Origin: Candidatus Tepidiaquacella proteinivora
Lineage (GTDB): Bacteria; Bacteroidota; Ignavibacteria; Tepidaquicellales; Tepidaquicellaceae
Assembly (NCBI GenBank): GCA_013348845.1
Contig: CP054675.1
Location: 2,179,501-2,243,500, forward strand
Direction: 5' to 3'
DNA: 64,000 nt
Positions 26,993-35,825 of the stretch are shown piece after piece. The position numbers were made by a program, and so were the translations under genes. How positions within the stretch are numbered: position 1 is the stretch's first letter; each line of letters starts with the position of its first letter. Under the pieces are notes generated by a model. The model had not been told where the DNA came from, searched no databases, and worked only from the letters and a program-made list of their open reading frames with translations.

Positions 26993-29002
26993 ATGAAAAA
27001 AATATTTTTAAGCATTATTGTGCTACTTTTAACATTTTATAATGCATTTAGTCAAAATTTTGAGACTGGAGCAGAATATTGTTCTTTTAAAAAATCCAAT
27101 AATCCTCATTTAGTGGATTTACTTTCACCCAATTCTCCCAAACATTCCTATGATGTATTAGATTACAAATTGAATCTTGATATTTACAATTGTTTTAAAA
27201 GCCCATATCCTAAAACTTTTTCTGGCTCTAATGAAATTAAATTCAAAGTTGATTCAACTTTGAATAATATTAAATTAAATGCTGTTAATACTTCCCTTGC
27301 AATTGATTCTGTTCGATTGATTGGCGGTGCTCTTTTAACGTTTACTCATACTAATAATATCTTAACTATAAATCTTGACAGAACCTACATTCCCGGAGAA
27401 ATAGTCAGAGTAAAAATTTATTATAGACATATAGCAACAAGTAATGATGGTGCATTTTATACATATCAAGGGGTAGTTTTTACTGATTGTGAACCCGAAG
27501 GCGCAAGAAAATGGTTCCCTTGCTGGGATAAACCATCAGATAAGGCAACTGTTGATATTACGGTTAAAGTGCCTTCTAATGTAAGACTTGGCTCTAATGG
27601 TAGATTAAATGATTCAACTGTTATTTCTGATACTATATATTATCATTGGGTAAGTAGGGATCCTGTTGCTACTTATATTGTAGTTCTTACTGGAAAAGTT
27701 AATTATAATATGGATATAGTTTACTGGCATAAGATATCCAATCCTAATGATAGCATCCCGATTAGATTTTATTTTAATACAGGAGAAAATTATCAGACTG
27801 CTAAAAATATCATTGGTGTTATGACTACCTATTATTCTGAACTATTTGGAGAGCATCCGTTTGAAAAGAATGGGTTCACTGCTATTCCAAGCGGTGCAGG
27901 TTTTACATGGGGTGGTATGGAAAATCAAACATTAACAACATTATGTTCGAGTTGTTGGACAGAAAGTATCGTGTCTCATGAATATGCACATCAGTGGTTC
28001 GGAGATATGATTACCTGTGCAACTTGGGCTGATATCTGGATTAATGAAGGCTTTGCAACTTTCATAGAAGCTGTTTGGTTAGAAAGGACCGGTGGTTATT
28101 CTGCTTATAAAAACAGAATTAATACTTTTGCTTCAAATTATTTGTCCAACAATCCAGGCTGGGCTATCTCAGATCCAAATTGGGCTATAAATACACCATC
28201 TACAAATGTCCTATTTAATTATGCAGTTACTTATTGTAAAGGTGCTTGTGTATTACATCTTTTGCGATATATTCTCGGGGATACAGTCTTCTTTAATACT
28301 TTAAAAGCTTATGCGCTTGATACAGTTGATTTTAAATATCAATCAACCACTATAGGTGATTTTAACACTAAAGTAAATCAGGTAACAGGAGGCAATTATA
28401 ACTGGTTTTTTAATTCCTGGATTTATCAACCTAATCACCCTGTTTATGCTAATACCTATAATATCGCAAATGTTGGAAGTAATACTTGGAGAGTAAATTT
28501 TGTTGCTAAGCAAACGCAGACAAATGCGGGTTTCTTCCCGATGATTCTGCCAATCAAAATTACATTTTCTACAGGTCCTGATACACTAATAAAAGTTATG
28601 AATAGTGTTAATAACGAAATGTTTACTTTTTTCTTTAATAGACAACCAGTTAATGTACAGTTTGACCCTGATAACATGATTGTTTTAAAAACAGCCACTC
28701 TTTCTGTTAATAATGGTGAGATTTCATCCGAATTACCTGTTAATTATAGACTTTTTCAAAATGAACCCAATCCTTTTAATCCGGTTACTCTAATAAATTT
28801 TGAGATACCAAATGATGAATTTGTTAAACTATGTGTTTATGATGTTAATGGGCGATTAATAAAAGTTATAGTTAACGAATTCAGGAAAGCTGGAAAATAC
28901 TATGAGATATTTAGTGGTGCAAAATTAGCTTCTGGATTATATTTTTATAAACTTGAAACTGAGAATTTTTCTGATACTAAGAAAATGATTTTAGTAAAGT
29001 AG
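26993..29002 (+). CDS. Second M1-family metallopeptidase with T9SS sorting domain
   Basis: I start this gene at the ATG at 26993, which begins MKKIFLSIIVLLLTFYNAFS, a clear signal peptide; an in-frame upstream extension overlaps the previous gene and is rejected. The 669-aa product has GGMENQT, SHEYAHQWFGDMITC (HExxH at about 329-333) and INEGFATFIEAVW. Its C-terminus has FQNEPNPFNPVTLINFEI and ASGLYFYKL then KKMILVK, a T9SS sorting tail. It is a divergent tandem paralogue of the preceding gene, 43 nt away. Confidence 0.93.
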   Translation: MKKIFLSIIVLLLTFYNAFSQNFETGAEYCSFKKSNNPHLVDLLSPNSPKHSYDVLDYKLNLDIYNCFKSPYPKTFSGSNEIKFKVDSTLNNIKLNAVNTSLAIDSVRLIGGALLTFTHTNNILTINLDRTYIPGEIVRVKIYYRHIATSNDGAFYTYQGVVFTDCEPEGARKWFPCWDKPSDKATVDITVKVPSNVRLGSNGRLNDSTVISDTIYYHWVSRDPVATYIVVLTGKVNYNMDIVYWHKISNPNDSIPIRFYFNTGENYQTAKNIIGVMTTYYSELFGEHPFEKNGFTAIPSGAGFTWGGMENQTLTTLCSSCWTESIVSHEYAHQWFGDMITCATWADIWINEGFATFIEAVWLERTGGYSAYKNRINTFASNYLSNNPGWAISDPNWAINTPSTNVLFNYAVTYCKGACVLHLLRYILGDTVFFNTLKAYALDTVDFKYQSTTIGDFNTKVNQVTGGNYNWFFNSWIYQPNHPVYANTYNIANVGSNTWRVNFVAKQTQTNAGFFPMILPIKITFSTGPDTLIKVMNSVNNEMFTFFFNRQPVNVQFDPDNMIVLKTATLSVNNGEISSELPVNYRLFQNEPNPFNPVTLINFEIPNDEFVKLCVYDVNGRLIKVIVNEFRKAGKYYEIFSGAKLASGLYFYKLETENFSDTKKMILVK

Positions 29003-29170
29003 ATTTTTATTTTTTTTGTAATTCTTATTGAGAATATTATATTATTAAAAGAGTACATAAGGAAATATATATAAAATTGAGGTTTATATATTAATTTCTT
29101 TTTTATAACATAAAAACTATATTTAAGGAAATTATAATTTTATTAAAATTATATTTTAAAGGAATATAAA

Positions 29171-31459
29171 TTGGATAACAACGGTCAACAAAACCAGTTA
29201 GAAGTTCAGGTTAAAAAATTAACCACACTTCACCCCTCTGACAGTTTAAAAGATTATGTTAATATTATACGTGCAAATCTATTTATGGTTATTGTGATTT
29301 TTGTTGCATCTGTTCTTGCTACTGTACTATATGTTACAAGCGCTCGTGATATTTTCAGTGCAACAACTACGCTTAAAATTAGTAAACCTCAGGGTAGTAT
29401 TCTATCTGGGGCTATACTTCCGGAATTTCAGGAATTTCAAAATGATAGATATATTTCTAATGAAATTGAAATATTAAAAAGTTATAAAATCAGGGAATTA
29501 GCAGCAGCAGCACTTATTGATAGCTTTAATACTCATCAAAATAAAGCAGATTTCTATTACATTTTAAATAAAAGTTTGGAAGATAAACAGGAACCTGTAA
29601 AAATTCCTTCTCTTGCTAAATCGTTAGGGGGGATTGTAAGCGTTAAGCAGAAAAGAGGGCTTGATATTGTAGAAATTACAGCAGAAAGTCCATCTAAATA
29701 TGAAGCAAAATTAATTGCAGATGTATATGCTGATGCCTATCTTAATTATAGTTTGATTTTTAGTCGTAGGGAAGTAACTGCTATAAGAGAATTTCTTGAA
29801 GAAGAAAAAGCGAGAAAATTAAATGAGCTTAATAATGCAGAAACCGCTTTAATGGATTATATGCAAAGGGGCGGAGTAATTTTCTTAGATGAATACTCAA
29901 GAAGTTTAGTAAACCAAATATCAACTTATGAAGCATCGAAAGATGCAACAGAGGTTGAACTTAAGACAAAACAGAAGGCATATGATCAGGTAAAATCTGA
30001 ACTTGAAAAAATGGATTCAAGTTTGCCTGATTATATTGAGAGTAAAATTACTGAACCGTATTTCACTGAATTACAAAAGAAAGTTGCAGAACTTGAAATC
30101 CAGAAAGAAATTGATGTATCCATACCAAAAGATGAATCATTAAAGCAAAGGGTAATTTCCGAATATGATAAAAAATTAAATCCACTCAAGAAAACTTTAA
30201 AAGAAAAAGAGGAAATTGTTATCAGTGGTATTTATGCTAATACGCCTGAAGAAAGAAAAAATTTAGCACAGAAGTTTCTTGATCTGGGTATTGAATTACA
30301 ATCATATAAAGCAAAGTTAAATTCTCTGTCGAGGCTTCTTAATAAGTATGAAATAGAATTTTCAAAAATCCCGGATAAAAGTATTGAACTTGCTCGTTTG
30401 CAAAGGGCAAAACAATCTTCTGAAAAATTGTTTTTAACTCTTGAAGAAAAATACCAGGAGGCTCTGATTAATGAAAGGTCTCAACTTGGTAATGTGAATA
30501 TTGTTGATGAAGCACCATTCCCTACGAGTCCAGCTAAGCCAAATAGACAACTAATAATAATTGCTGGCTGTGTCCTTGGCTTGGGATTAGGAATTGGATT
30601 TGCTTTTCTTAGAAATTATCTTGACCGGTCAATTAAGACTCCTGAAGACTTGGAAAACAGAGGTATATCTGTTCTTGCATGGGTTCCCTCAATTGAAGAA
30701 TTACGCGAATTAGGTTCTTCTCATATAGAATTTATAGTTGCCAATAAACCTTCTGCTTCTGCATCAGAATCATTTAAAGCATTAAGAACAAGAGTCAGTT
30801 TTGCTAAGTTAGAAGAGGTTCCGCTTAAATCTATTCTTATTACAAGTTCTATACCTGCGGAAGGTAAAACCACCGTTGCTTTGAATCTTGCCGGGAGTTT
30901 TGCTCAGGCTGAAAAGAAAGTATTGTTATTAGACTGTGACCTTCGTAAGCCACGTATTCACTCAGTTTTTGAATCACAAAGATTTCCGGGATTAAGTGAT
31001 TATTTGTTTGGAAATGTATCTTTGGAGGATATTACCAGAAGTACAAAGCTTGAAAATCTTTTCTATATTACAAGCGGAACTATTCCTCCTAATCCTTCAG
31101 AAATGCTTGGTTCTAAACAGATGAAAGAGTTTTTAGGATCTGTAAAAAATATTTATGATTATATCATCATTGATTCACCACCGTTTATTTCTGTTACTGA
31201 TGCTGAAATTCTTTCCAGATTATGTGATGGTACAATTATAGTTATACAGGCAAGTAAGACACCAATGGATGCTTTTGGAAAAACTTATGAAAGGATTATG
31301 ACTTCTGACCCTTCAAAATTTTTAGGTACTGTACTTAACAATTTCAACTTTAAAGCAATGTACGGTTATTATTATAATTATTATTACTACTATTCCAAAC
31401 CCGAGACATCAAAAATTAAGGATTTAAAGACTAAGGGAAAGGTAAAAACACTTGACTGA
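29171..31459 (+). CDS. Polysaccharide co-polymerase / BY-kinase (Wzz + tyrosine autokinase)
   Basis: The start is a TTG at 29171 with AAAGGA 6-7 nt upstream. The 762-aa protein has membrane segment one (about 35-55), a long periplasmic coiled-coil Wzz/GNVR region, segment two (about 457-477) and a cytoplasmic BY-kinase. The kinase has Walker A SSIPAEGKTTVALN near 560, Walker A' VLLLDCDLRKPRIH, and Walker B YIIIDSPPFISVTDAEIL. The C-terminus has a tyrosine cluster with nine Tyr in eleven residues (near 730-742). It controls chain length and export of a polysaccharide by cyclic phosphorylation. It heads the sugar locus. Confidence 0.95.
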   Translation: MDNNGQQNQLEVQVKKLTTLHPSDSLKDYVNIIRANLFMVIVIFVASVLATVLYVTSARDIFSATTTLKISKPQGSILSGAILPEFQEFQNDRYISNEIEILKSYKIRELAAAALIDSFNTHQNKADFYYILNKSLEDKQEPVKIPSLAKSLGGIVSVKQKRGLDIVEITAESPSKYEAKLIADVYADAYLNYSLIFSRREVTAIREFLEEEKARKLNELNNAETALMDYMQRGGVIFLDEYSRSLVNQISTYEASKDATEVELKTKQKAYDQVKSELEKMDSSLPDYIESKITEPYFTELQKKVAELEIQKEIDVSIPKDESLKQRVISEYDKKLNPLKKTLKEKEEIVISGIYANTPEERKNLAQKFLDLGIELQSYKAKLNSLSRLLNKYEIEFSKIPDKSIELARLQRAKQSSEKLFLTLEEKYQEALINERSQLGNVNIVDEAPFPTSPAKPNRQLIIIAGCVLGLGLGIGFAFLRNYLDRSIKTPEDLENRGISVLAWVPSIEELRELGSSHIEFIVANKPSASASESFKALRTRVSFAKLEEVPLKSILITSSIPAEGKTTVALNLAGSFAQAEKKVLLLDCDLRKPRIHSVFESQRFPGLSDYLFGNVSLEDITRSTKLENLFYITSGTIPPNPSEMLGSKQMKEFLGSVKNIYDYIIIDSPPFISVTDAEILSRLCDGTIIVIQASKTPMDAFGKTYERIMTSDPSKFLGTVLNNFNFKAMYGYYYNYYYYYSKPETSKIKDLKTKGKVKTLD

Positions 31460-31740
31460 TGAACACGAAATTATTTTTCAGAAGGAATATCCAGTTAAAT
31501 AGGTGTCCTTATTGTAATGAAATTGCAACTTTAAGAAGAAGCAGATCACGAAATATTTTTGAGAAAATATTAAAAAAACTGAAGTATGCTCCTTATGTAT
31601 GTAGAAATTGCGGATGGCGTGGCAAAATATTTTCTTACAAAATCGCAAGGAATTTCCTGCAATTAGTAATTCTTTATGCTTTTATCATTATATTTGCTGT
31701 TTATATAGTAAAAAAATTTTTATCAAAATATTTCGATTGA
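31459..31740 (+). CDS. Small zinc-ribbon membrane protein
   Basis: The 93-aa protein has two cysteine pairs, RCPYCNE near residue 17 and YVCRNCGWRG near 49, separated by a basic linker, and one C-terminal membrane segment (about 68-88). It begins on the last base of the BY-kinase stop (TGATG), so translation is coupled. I know no function. A zinc-ribbon tethered to the membrane inside a polysaccharide locus could help regulate or assemble the export complex, but this is speculation. Confidence 0.75.
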   Translation: MNTKLFFRRNIQLNRCPYCNEIATLRRSRSRNIFEKILKKLKYAPYVCRNCGWRGKIFSYKIARNFLQLVILYAFIIIFAVYIVKKFLSKYFD

Positions 31741-31756
31741 AAGTAAGGTATAAAAT

Positions 31757-32263
31757 TTGAAATCGTGGTTTGTTTTAAGAACTAAGCCGAGGAATGAAAA
31801 AAAAGTGTATCAACAAGTAATTTCAAAAGATGTTGAGGTTTTCCTTCCTCTGATTCCTACAATAAGAATATGGTCTGATAGAAAGAAAAAAATTCTTGTT
31901 CCACTTTTCCCAAGTTATATCTTTATATATGGAGATGAAAGTGAAAGATTGAAAGCAATTCGAGGTACAATTGGTGCTATGGGATATTTAATGTATAGAA
32001 AGAGACCTGCAGTAGTTACTGAGAGAGAAATTGAAAATATAAAAATTTCCCTTCAGGAACCAGAAAGAATAAAAGTTGATAAAGGAATAATAAAAGAAGG
32101 TTCTTATGTTGAAATTACAAATGGTCCTTTCAGAGGTCTTACAGGTATCGTAATTGAAATCAGAGGTAGTTATAGACTTGTGGTTAATATTGTAGAATTA
32201 AATGCCTCTTTAAATATCGAATTAACATACTCAGAAGTAAAATTTTTAAAAAACTTATATTAA
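31757..32263 (+). CDS. UpxY/NusG-like transcription antiterminator
   Basis: The 168-aa protein begins at a TTG and reads KSWFVLRTKPRNEKKVYQQV, the NusG N-terminal domain, and has LVPLFPSYIFIYGD. A KOW motif follows at about 112-140 (EGSYVEITNGPFRGLTGIVI). In Bacteroidota such UpxY proteins are encoded at the start of capsule loci and let polymerase read through long polysaccharide operons. Its place as third gene, with sugar genes downstream, fits this. Confidence 0.9.
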   Translation: MKSWFVLRTKPRNEKKVYQQVISKDVEVFLPLIPTIRIWSDRKKKILVPLFPSYIFIYGDESERLKAIRGTIGAMGYLMYRKRPAVVTEREIENIKISLQEPERIKVDKGIIKEGSYVEITNGPFRGLTGIVIEIRGSYRLVVNIVELNASLNIELTYSEVKFLKNLY

Positions 32264-32272
32264 ATATTTACC

Positions 32273-33580
32273 GTGGACTTAAAAAGTAAAATAGAAAAAA
32301 ATAAATTTATCGTTGGAATTATTGGGTTAGGTTATGTTGGATTACCTCTTGCACTTGAATTTGCTCTTAAGAAAATTAAAGTAATTGGTTTCGATACTGA
32401 TGTGAAGAAATCAGATTTTATTAACATAAAGAAATCTTCTTATATTAAGCATATAGATTCTGATAAGATTAAGAAGACTGTTAATAGTGGATGCTTATTT
32501 GCAACAAATGATTTTTCTAAATTGAAAGAGGTGGATGTAATTTTAATTTGTGTCCCAACCCCTCTGAATATAAATAGGGAGCCTGACTTAACTTATGTTT
32601 TTAATTCTGCTGATATTATTTCAAAATATTTAAGAAAAGGGCAACTTATTTCACTGGAAAGTACTACATATCCCGGTACAACAGATGAAGATTTATTAAA
32701 AATTTTCGAAAAAACTGGTTTGAAGGTAGGGAAGGATTATTTTTTAGTCTTTTCTCCGGAAAGGGAAGATCCCAATAACCCAGTATATTCTACTGCTACA
32801 ATTCCAAAAGTTGTTGGTGGTATTACTGCTGAATGTACAAAATTAGCAGCTAAAGTTTACGAAAAAGTTATAAATAAAGTTATACCTGTATCTTCTGCTA
32901 AAGTTGCAGAAGCAACAAAACTTTTAGAAAATATTTATCGGTCAGTCAACATAGCGCTGGTTAATGAATTAAAAATGGTTTTTGATAAAATGGGTATTGA
33001 TATCTGGGAAGTTATTGATGCAGCATCTACAAAACCTTTTGGATTTACTCCTTTTTATCCGGGTCCTGGTCTTGGTGGACATTGTATTCCTATTGATCCG
33101 TTTTATTTATCATGGAAAGCAAGAGAATATGAAATTACTACTAAATTTATAGAATTAGCAGGAGAAATTAATACTTATATGCCTCATTATGTTGTGGAAC
33201 GAATTATGCATTATATGAATATTAATAATACCTGTCTTAAAGGAGCTAAAATTTTAATTCTTGGATTATCTTATAAAAAAGATATTGAAGACCTAAGAGA
33301 ATCTCCCTCATTAAAATTAATTGAATTATTGGAGAAAGAAGGAGCGAGAATAGATTATAATGATGAATTTACTAAAGAAATACCTGAAACAAGAAAATAT
33401 AAGTTTAAGAAAAAATCTGTTCCATTAACTGCTAAAAATATTTCAAAGTATGACCTTGTTGTTTTAGCTACTGATCATTCGTATTATGATTATGAATTTA
33501 TCGCTAAACACGCTAAAATGATTGTTGATACCCGTAATGCATTTAAAAATATTAAACATAAAAAACTATATAAAGCATAG
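32273..33580 (+). CDS. wbpA: UDP-N-acetylglucosamine 6-dehydrogenase-like (WbpA type)
   Basis: The start is GTG at 32273. The 435-aa protein has the NAD-binding GIIGLGYVGLPLALEFALK, ICVPTPL, ISLESTTYPGTTDEDLL, VFSPEREDPNN, KLLENIYRSVNIALVNELK and the catalytic-Cys motif PGLGGHCIPIDPFYLSWK near 271. This matches nucleotide-sugar dehydrogenases; the ESTTYPGTT and SPERxDPNN forms point to the WbpA/UDP-GlcNAc group. With a downstream WbpE-like aminotransferase, a 2,3-diamino uronic acid product is plausible. The WbpB and WbpD steps are not seen here. Confidence 0.88.
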   Translation: MDLKSKIEKNKFIVGIIGLGYVGLPLALEFALKKIKVIGFDTDVKKSDFINIKKSSYIKHIDSDKIKKTVNSGCLFATNDFSKLKEVDVILICVPTPLNINREPDLTYVFNSADIISKYLRKGQLISLESTTYPGTTDEDLLKIFEKTGLKVGKDYFLVFSPEREDPNNPVYSTATIPKVVGGITAECTKLAAKVYEKVINKVIPVSSAKVAEATKLLENIYRSVNIALVNELKMVFDKMGIDIWEVIDAASTKPFGFTPFYPGPGLGGHCIPIDPFYLSWKAREYEITTKFIELAGEINTYMPHYVVERIMHYMNINNTCLKGAKILILGLSYKKDIEDLRESPSLKLIELLEKEGARIDYNDEFTKEIPETRKYKFKKKSVPLTAKNISKYDLVVLATDHSYYDYEFIAKHAKMIVDTRNAFKNIKHKKLYKA

Positions 33581-33583
33581 AAA

Positions 33584-34720
33584 TTGAAAACAGCATTAAT
33601 AACAGGAATTACAGGTCAGGATGGAAGTTACCTGACTGAATTATTACTTGAAAAAGGTTATGTAGTACATGGTATTATCAGAAGGAGCAGTTCTTTCAAC
33701 ACGGGAAGAATTGACCATCTTTATAATAATCCTGAGTTATTGAATAAGAAATTATATCTCCACTATGGAGATGTTACAGATACAAGTAACCTGAATCGTT
33801 TACTTGAGAAAATTAATCCTGATGAAATTTATAATCTTGCTGCGCAAAGTCATGTAAAAGTTTCTTTTGAATTACCTGAATATACAACAGAAGTTGATGC
33901 TGTCGGGACATTGAGATTTCTTGATGCTATAAGAGAAACAAAAATTAAAACGAAATTTTATCAGGCTTCAACAAGTGAGTTATACGGTAAAGTTAAAGAG
34001 ATACCTCAAAATGAATTAACTCCTTTTTATCCAAGAAGTCCTTATGGTGTTGCAAAAATTTATGGGTATTGGATTGTTATTAATTACAGGGAAGCGTATA
34101 ATATTTATGCCTGTAACGGAATTCTTTTTAATCATGAATCACCTCGTAGAGGAGAAACATTTGTAACACGAAAAATAACAAGGGCTGCTTCGAAAATTTC
34201 ATTTGGATTACAGGATATGCTTGTTCTTGGAAATTTAGATGCGAAACGAGACTGGGGGTACGCACCTGAGTTTTGTGAGGGTATGTGGCTTATGCTACAA
34301 CAGGATACCCCTGAAGATTTTGTGTTGGCAACTGGTGAAACACATTCAGTAAGAGAATTTGTTGAATTAACGTTTAAATGGCTTGGAGTTACTATTGACT
34401 GGAAAGGCAAAGGAGTGGAAGAAAAAGGAATAATCAAATCATTCGACATAGATAGATTTATGTCATTAATAGATGCTGTTCCTGAAAAAAGATTAACTAA
34501 AGGTTTAAAACGAGAAGAAATTATTCAAAATCTTAAAGTCGGAAAAACTATTGTTGCAATTTCACCAACCTATTTTCGTCCAACAGAGGTTGATTTATTA
34601 ATAGGCGATGCAAGAAAAGCAAAAGAAAAATTAGGATGGGAACCAAAAGTCAGATTCAATCAACTTGTTGAAATAATGATTGAAGCAGATTTTAAGAAAG
34701 TTTTATCAAGAGGATTTTAA
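33584..34720 (+). CDS. gmd: GDP-mannose 4,6-dehydratase
   Basis: The start is TTG at 33584. The 378-aa short-chain dehydrogenase opens [20 protein letters not shown] and has [63 protein letters not shown] (YxxxK), [18 protein letters not shown] and [16 protein letters not shown]. These are Gmd signatures. It makes GDP-4-keto-6-deoxymannose, precursor of fucose, rhamnose or perosamine. It is followed in the same frame, after a single TAA, by an aminotransferase of the perosamine-synthase family. GDP-perosamine is therefore a plausible product. Confidence 0.94.
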   Translation: MKTALITGITGQDGSYLTELLLEKGYVVHGIIRRSSSFNTGRIDHLYNNPELLNKKLYLHYGDVTDTSNLNRLLEKINPDEIYNLAAQSHVKVSFELPEYTTEVDAVGTLRFLDAIRETKIKTKFYQASTSELYGKVKEIPQNELTPFYPRSPYGVAKIYGYWIVINYREAYNIYACNGILFNHESPRRGETFVTRKITRAASKISFGLQDMLVLGNLDAKRDWGYAPEFCEGMWLMLQQDTPEDFVLATGETHSVREFVELTFKWLGVTIDWKGKGVEEKGIIKSFDIDRFMSLIDAVPEKRLTKGLKREEIIQNLKVGKTIVAISPTYFRPTEVDLLIGDARKAKEKLGWEPKVRFNQLVEIMIEADFKKVLSRGF

Positions 34721-35821
34721 ATTATCAAAAAGAATATTAAAATACCAATCACCAAACCATACTTTACAGATGAGTTCACTTTAGTTAGAAAGGTTCTTGA
34801 CTCAGGGTGGATTATGCAAGGACCAAAAGTTAAAGAGTTTGAAAAATTATTAACCAAATATACTGGAGCAAAGTTTGCAGTTGCAGTTTCAAGTGGTACT
34901 GCAGCACTTCATTTGTCATTAATTGCTTCTGGTATTAAATCTGAAGACGAGATAATTTGTCCCTCTTTAAGTTTTATCGCTACTGCAAATGCGATTCGTT
35001 TTGTAAATGCAAAACCTGTTTTCTGTGATGTCAACAAATATGATGTTAATATTTCTCCGGAATCTGTTGAAAAGTTAATTACTAAAAAAACTAAAGCTGT
35101 AATTATAGTACACCAACTGGGCATTCCCTGTAATATTTCAGGATTCCGTAAGTTATGTAAAACCAAAAAACTAATACTTGTAGAAGATGCCGCTTGTGCT
35201 TTAGGTTCTGAGTGGTATGGAAAGAAGATAGGTTATAATTCCGATATTGCTTGTATATCATTTCATCCGCGGAAAATTATTACAACTGGTGAAGGTGGCG
35301 CGATTCTTACGAATAATAAAAATTATTATTATGTTTTAAAAAGATTAAGAAGTCATGGATATCAGGATGGTAAATATTATGAAACTGGATATAATTATCG
35401 TATGACTGATATTCAGGCAGCAATAGGAATTAAACAGCTCTCTAAAATTGATAAAATAATAAATGCAAGAAGAAAAATTGCAGAATTATATGATAATGCT
35501 TTTAAAAATGATGAAAGATTCAGAGTTATTACCTGCTTACCGAATACTAATTCAAATTACCAATCATACTGTCTTTATATCAATCCTGATTCAGAAATAA
35601 ATGCAAAGGATATTTTATTCTATTTAAATAAGAAGGGGATTTGTGCAAAACCAGGCATAGTAGAAATACATAAACAAAAATCTTTTAAAGAATATAACAA
35701 TATCAGATTACCTAATAGTTCTGATATGTCAAAGAATTCCATTCTTCTGCCTATATATTATCCTATGAAAAAATCTGAAGTTGAATTTATAATTAATGAA
35801 ATTAGAAAATTTAAAAAATAA
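34721..35821 (+). CDS. DegT/DnrJ/EryC1 aminotransferase without a canonical start codon
   Basis: From the ATG at 34814 the protein begins MQGPKVKEFEKLL, but the conserved family N-terminus lies before it: KIPITKPYFTDEFTLVRKVL and DSGWI are encoded at 34739-34813. No ATG, GTG or TTG exists between the gmd stop (34718-34720) and 34814, so initiation probably uses ATT 34721, ATC 34724 or ATT 34736. The frame is the same as that of gmd, separated by one TAA. The body has ASGTAAL-like SSGTAALHLSL, VEDAACALGSEWYGKKIG, and the PLP lysine in SFHPRKIITTGEGGAI. It resembles GDP-perosamine synthase and similar sugar aminotransferases. A sequencing error is an alternative. Confidence 0.8.
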   Translation: MIKKNIKIPITKPYFTDEFTLVRKVLDSGWIMQGPKVKEFEKLLTKYTGAKFAVAVSSGTAALHLSLIASGIKSEDEIICPSLSFIATANAIRFVNAKPVFCDVNKYDVNISPESVEKLITKKTKAVIIVHQLGIPCNISGFRKLCKTKKLILVEDAACALGSEWYGKKIGYNSDIACISFHPRKIITTGEGGAILTNNKNYYYVLKRLRSHGYQDGKYYETGYNYRMTDIQAAIGIKQLSKIDKIINARRKIAELYDNAFKNDERFRVITCLPNTNSNYQSYCLYINPDSEINAKDILFYLNKKGICAKPGIVEIHKQKSFKEYNNIRLPNSSDMSKNSILLPIYYPMKKSEVEFIINEIRKFKK

Positions 35822-35825
35822 TTTT

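Noticed and set aside
29134-29152. Inverted repeat ATAATTTTA around one base before the BY-kinase gene
   Set aside because: Purely A/T sequence in an A/T-rich gap; likely chance.
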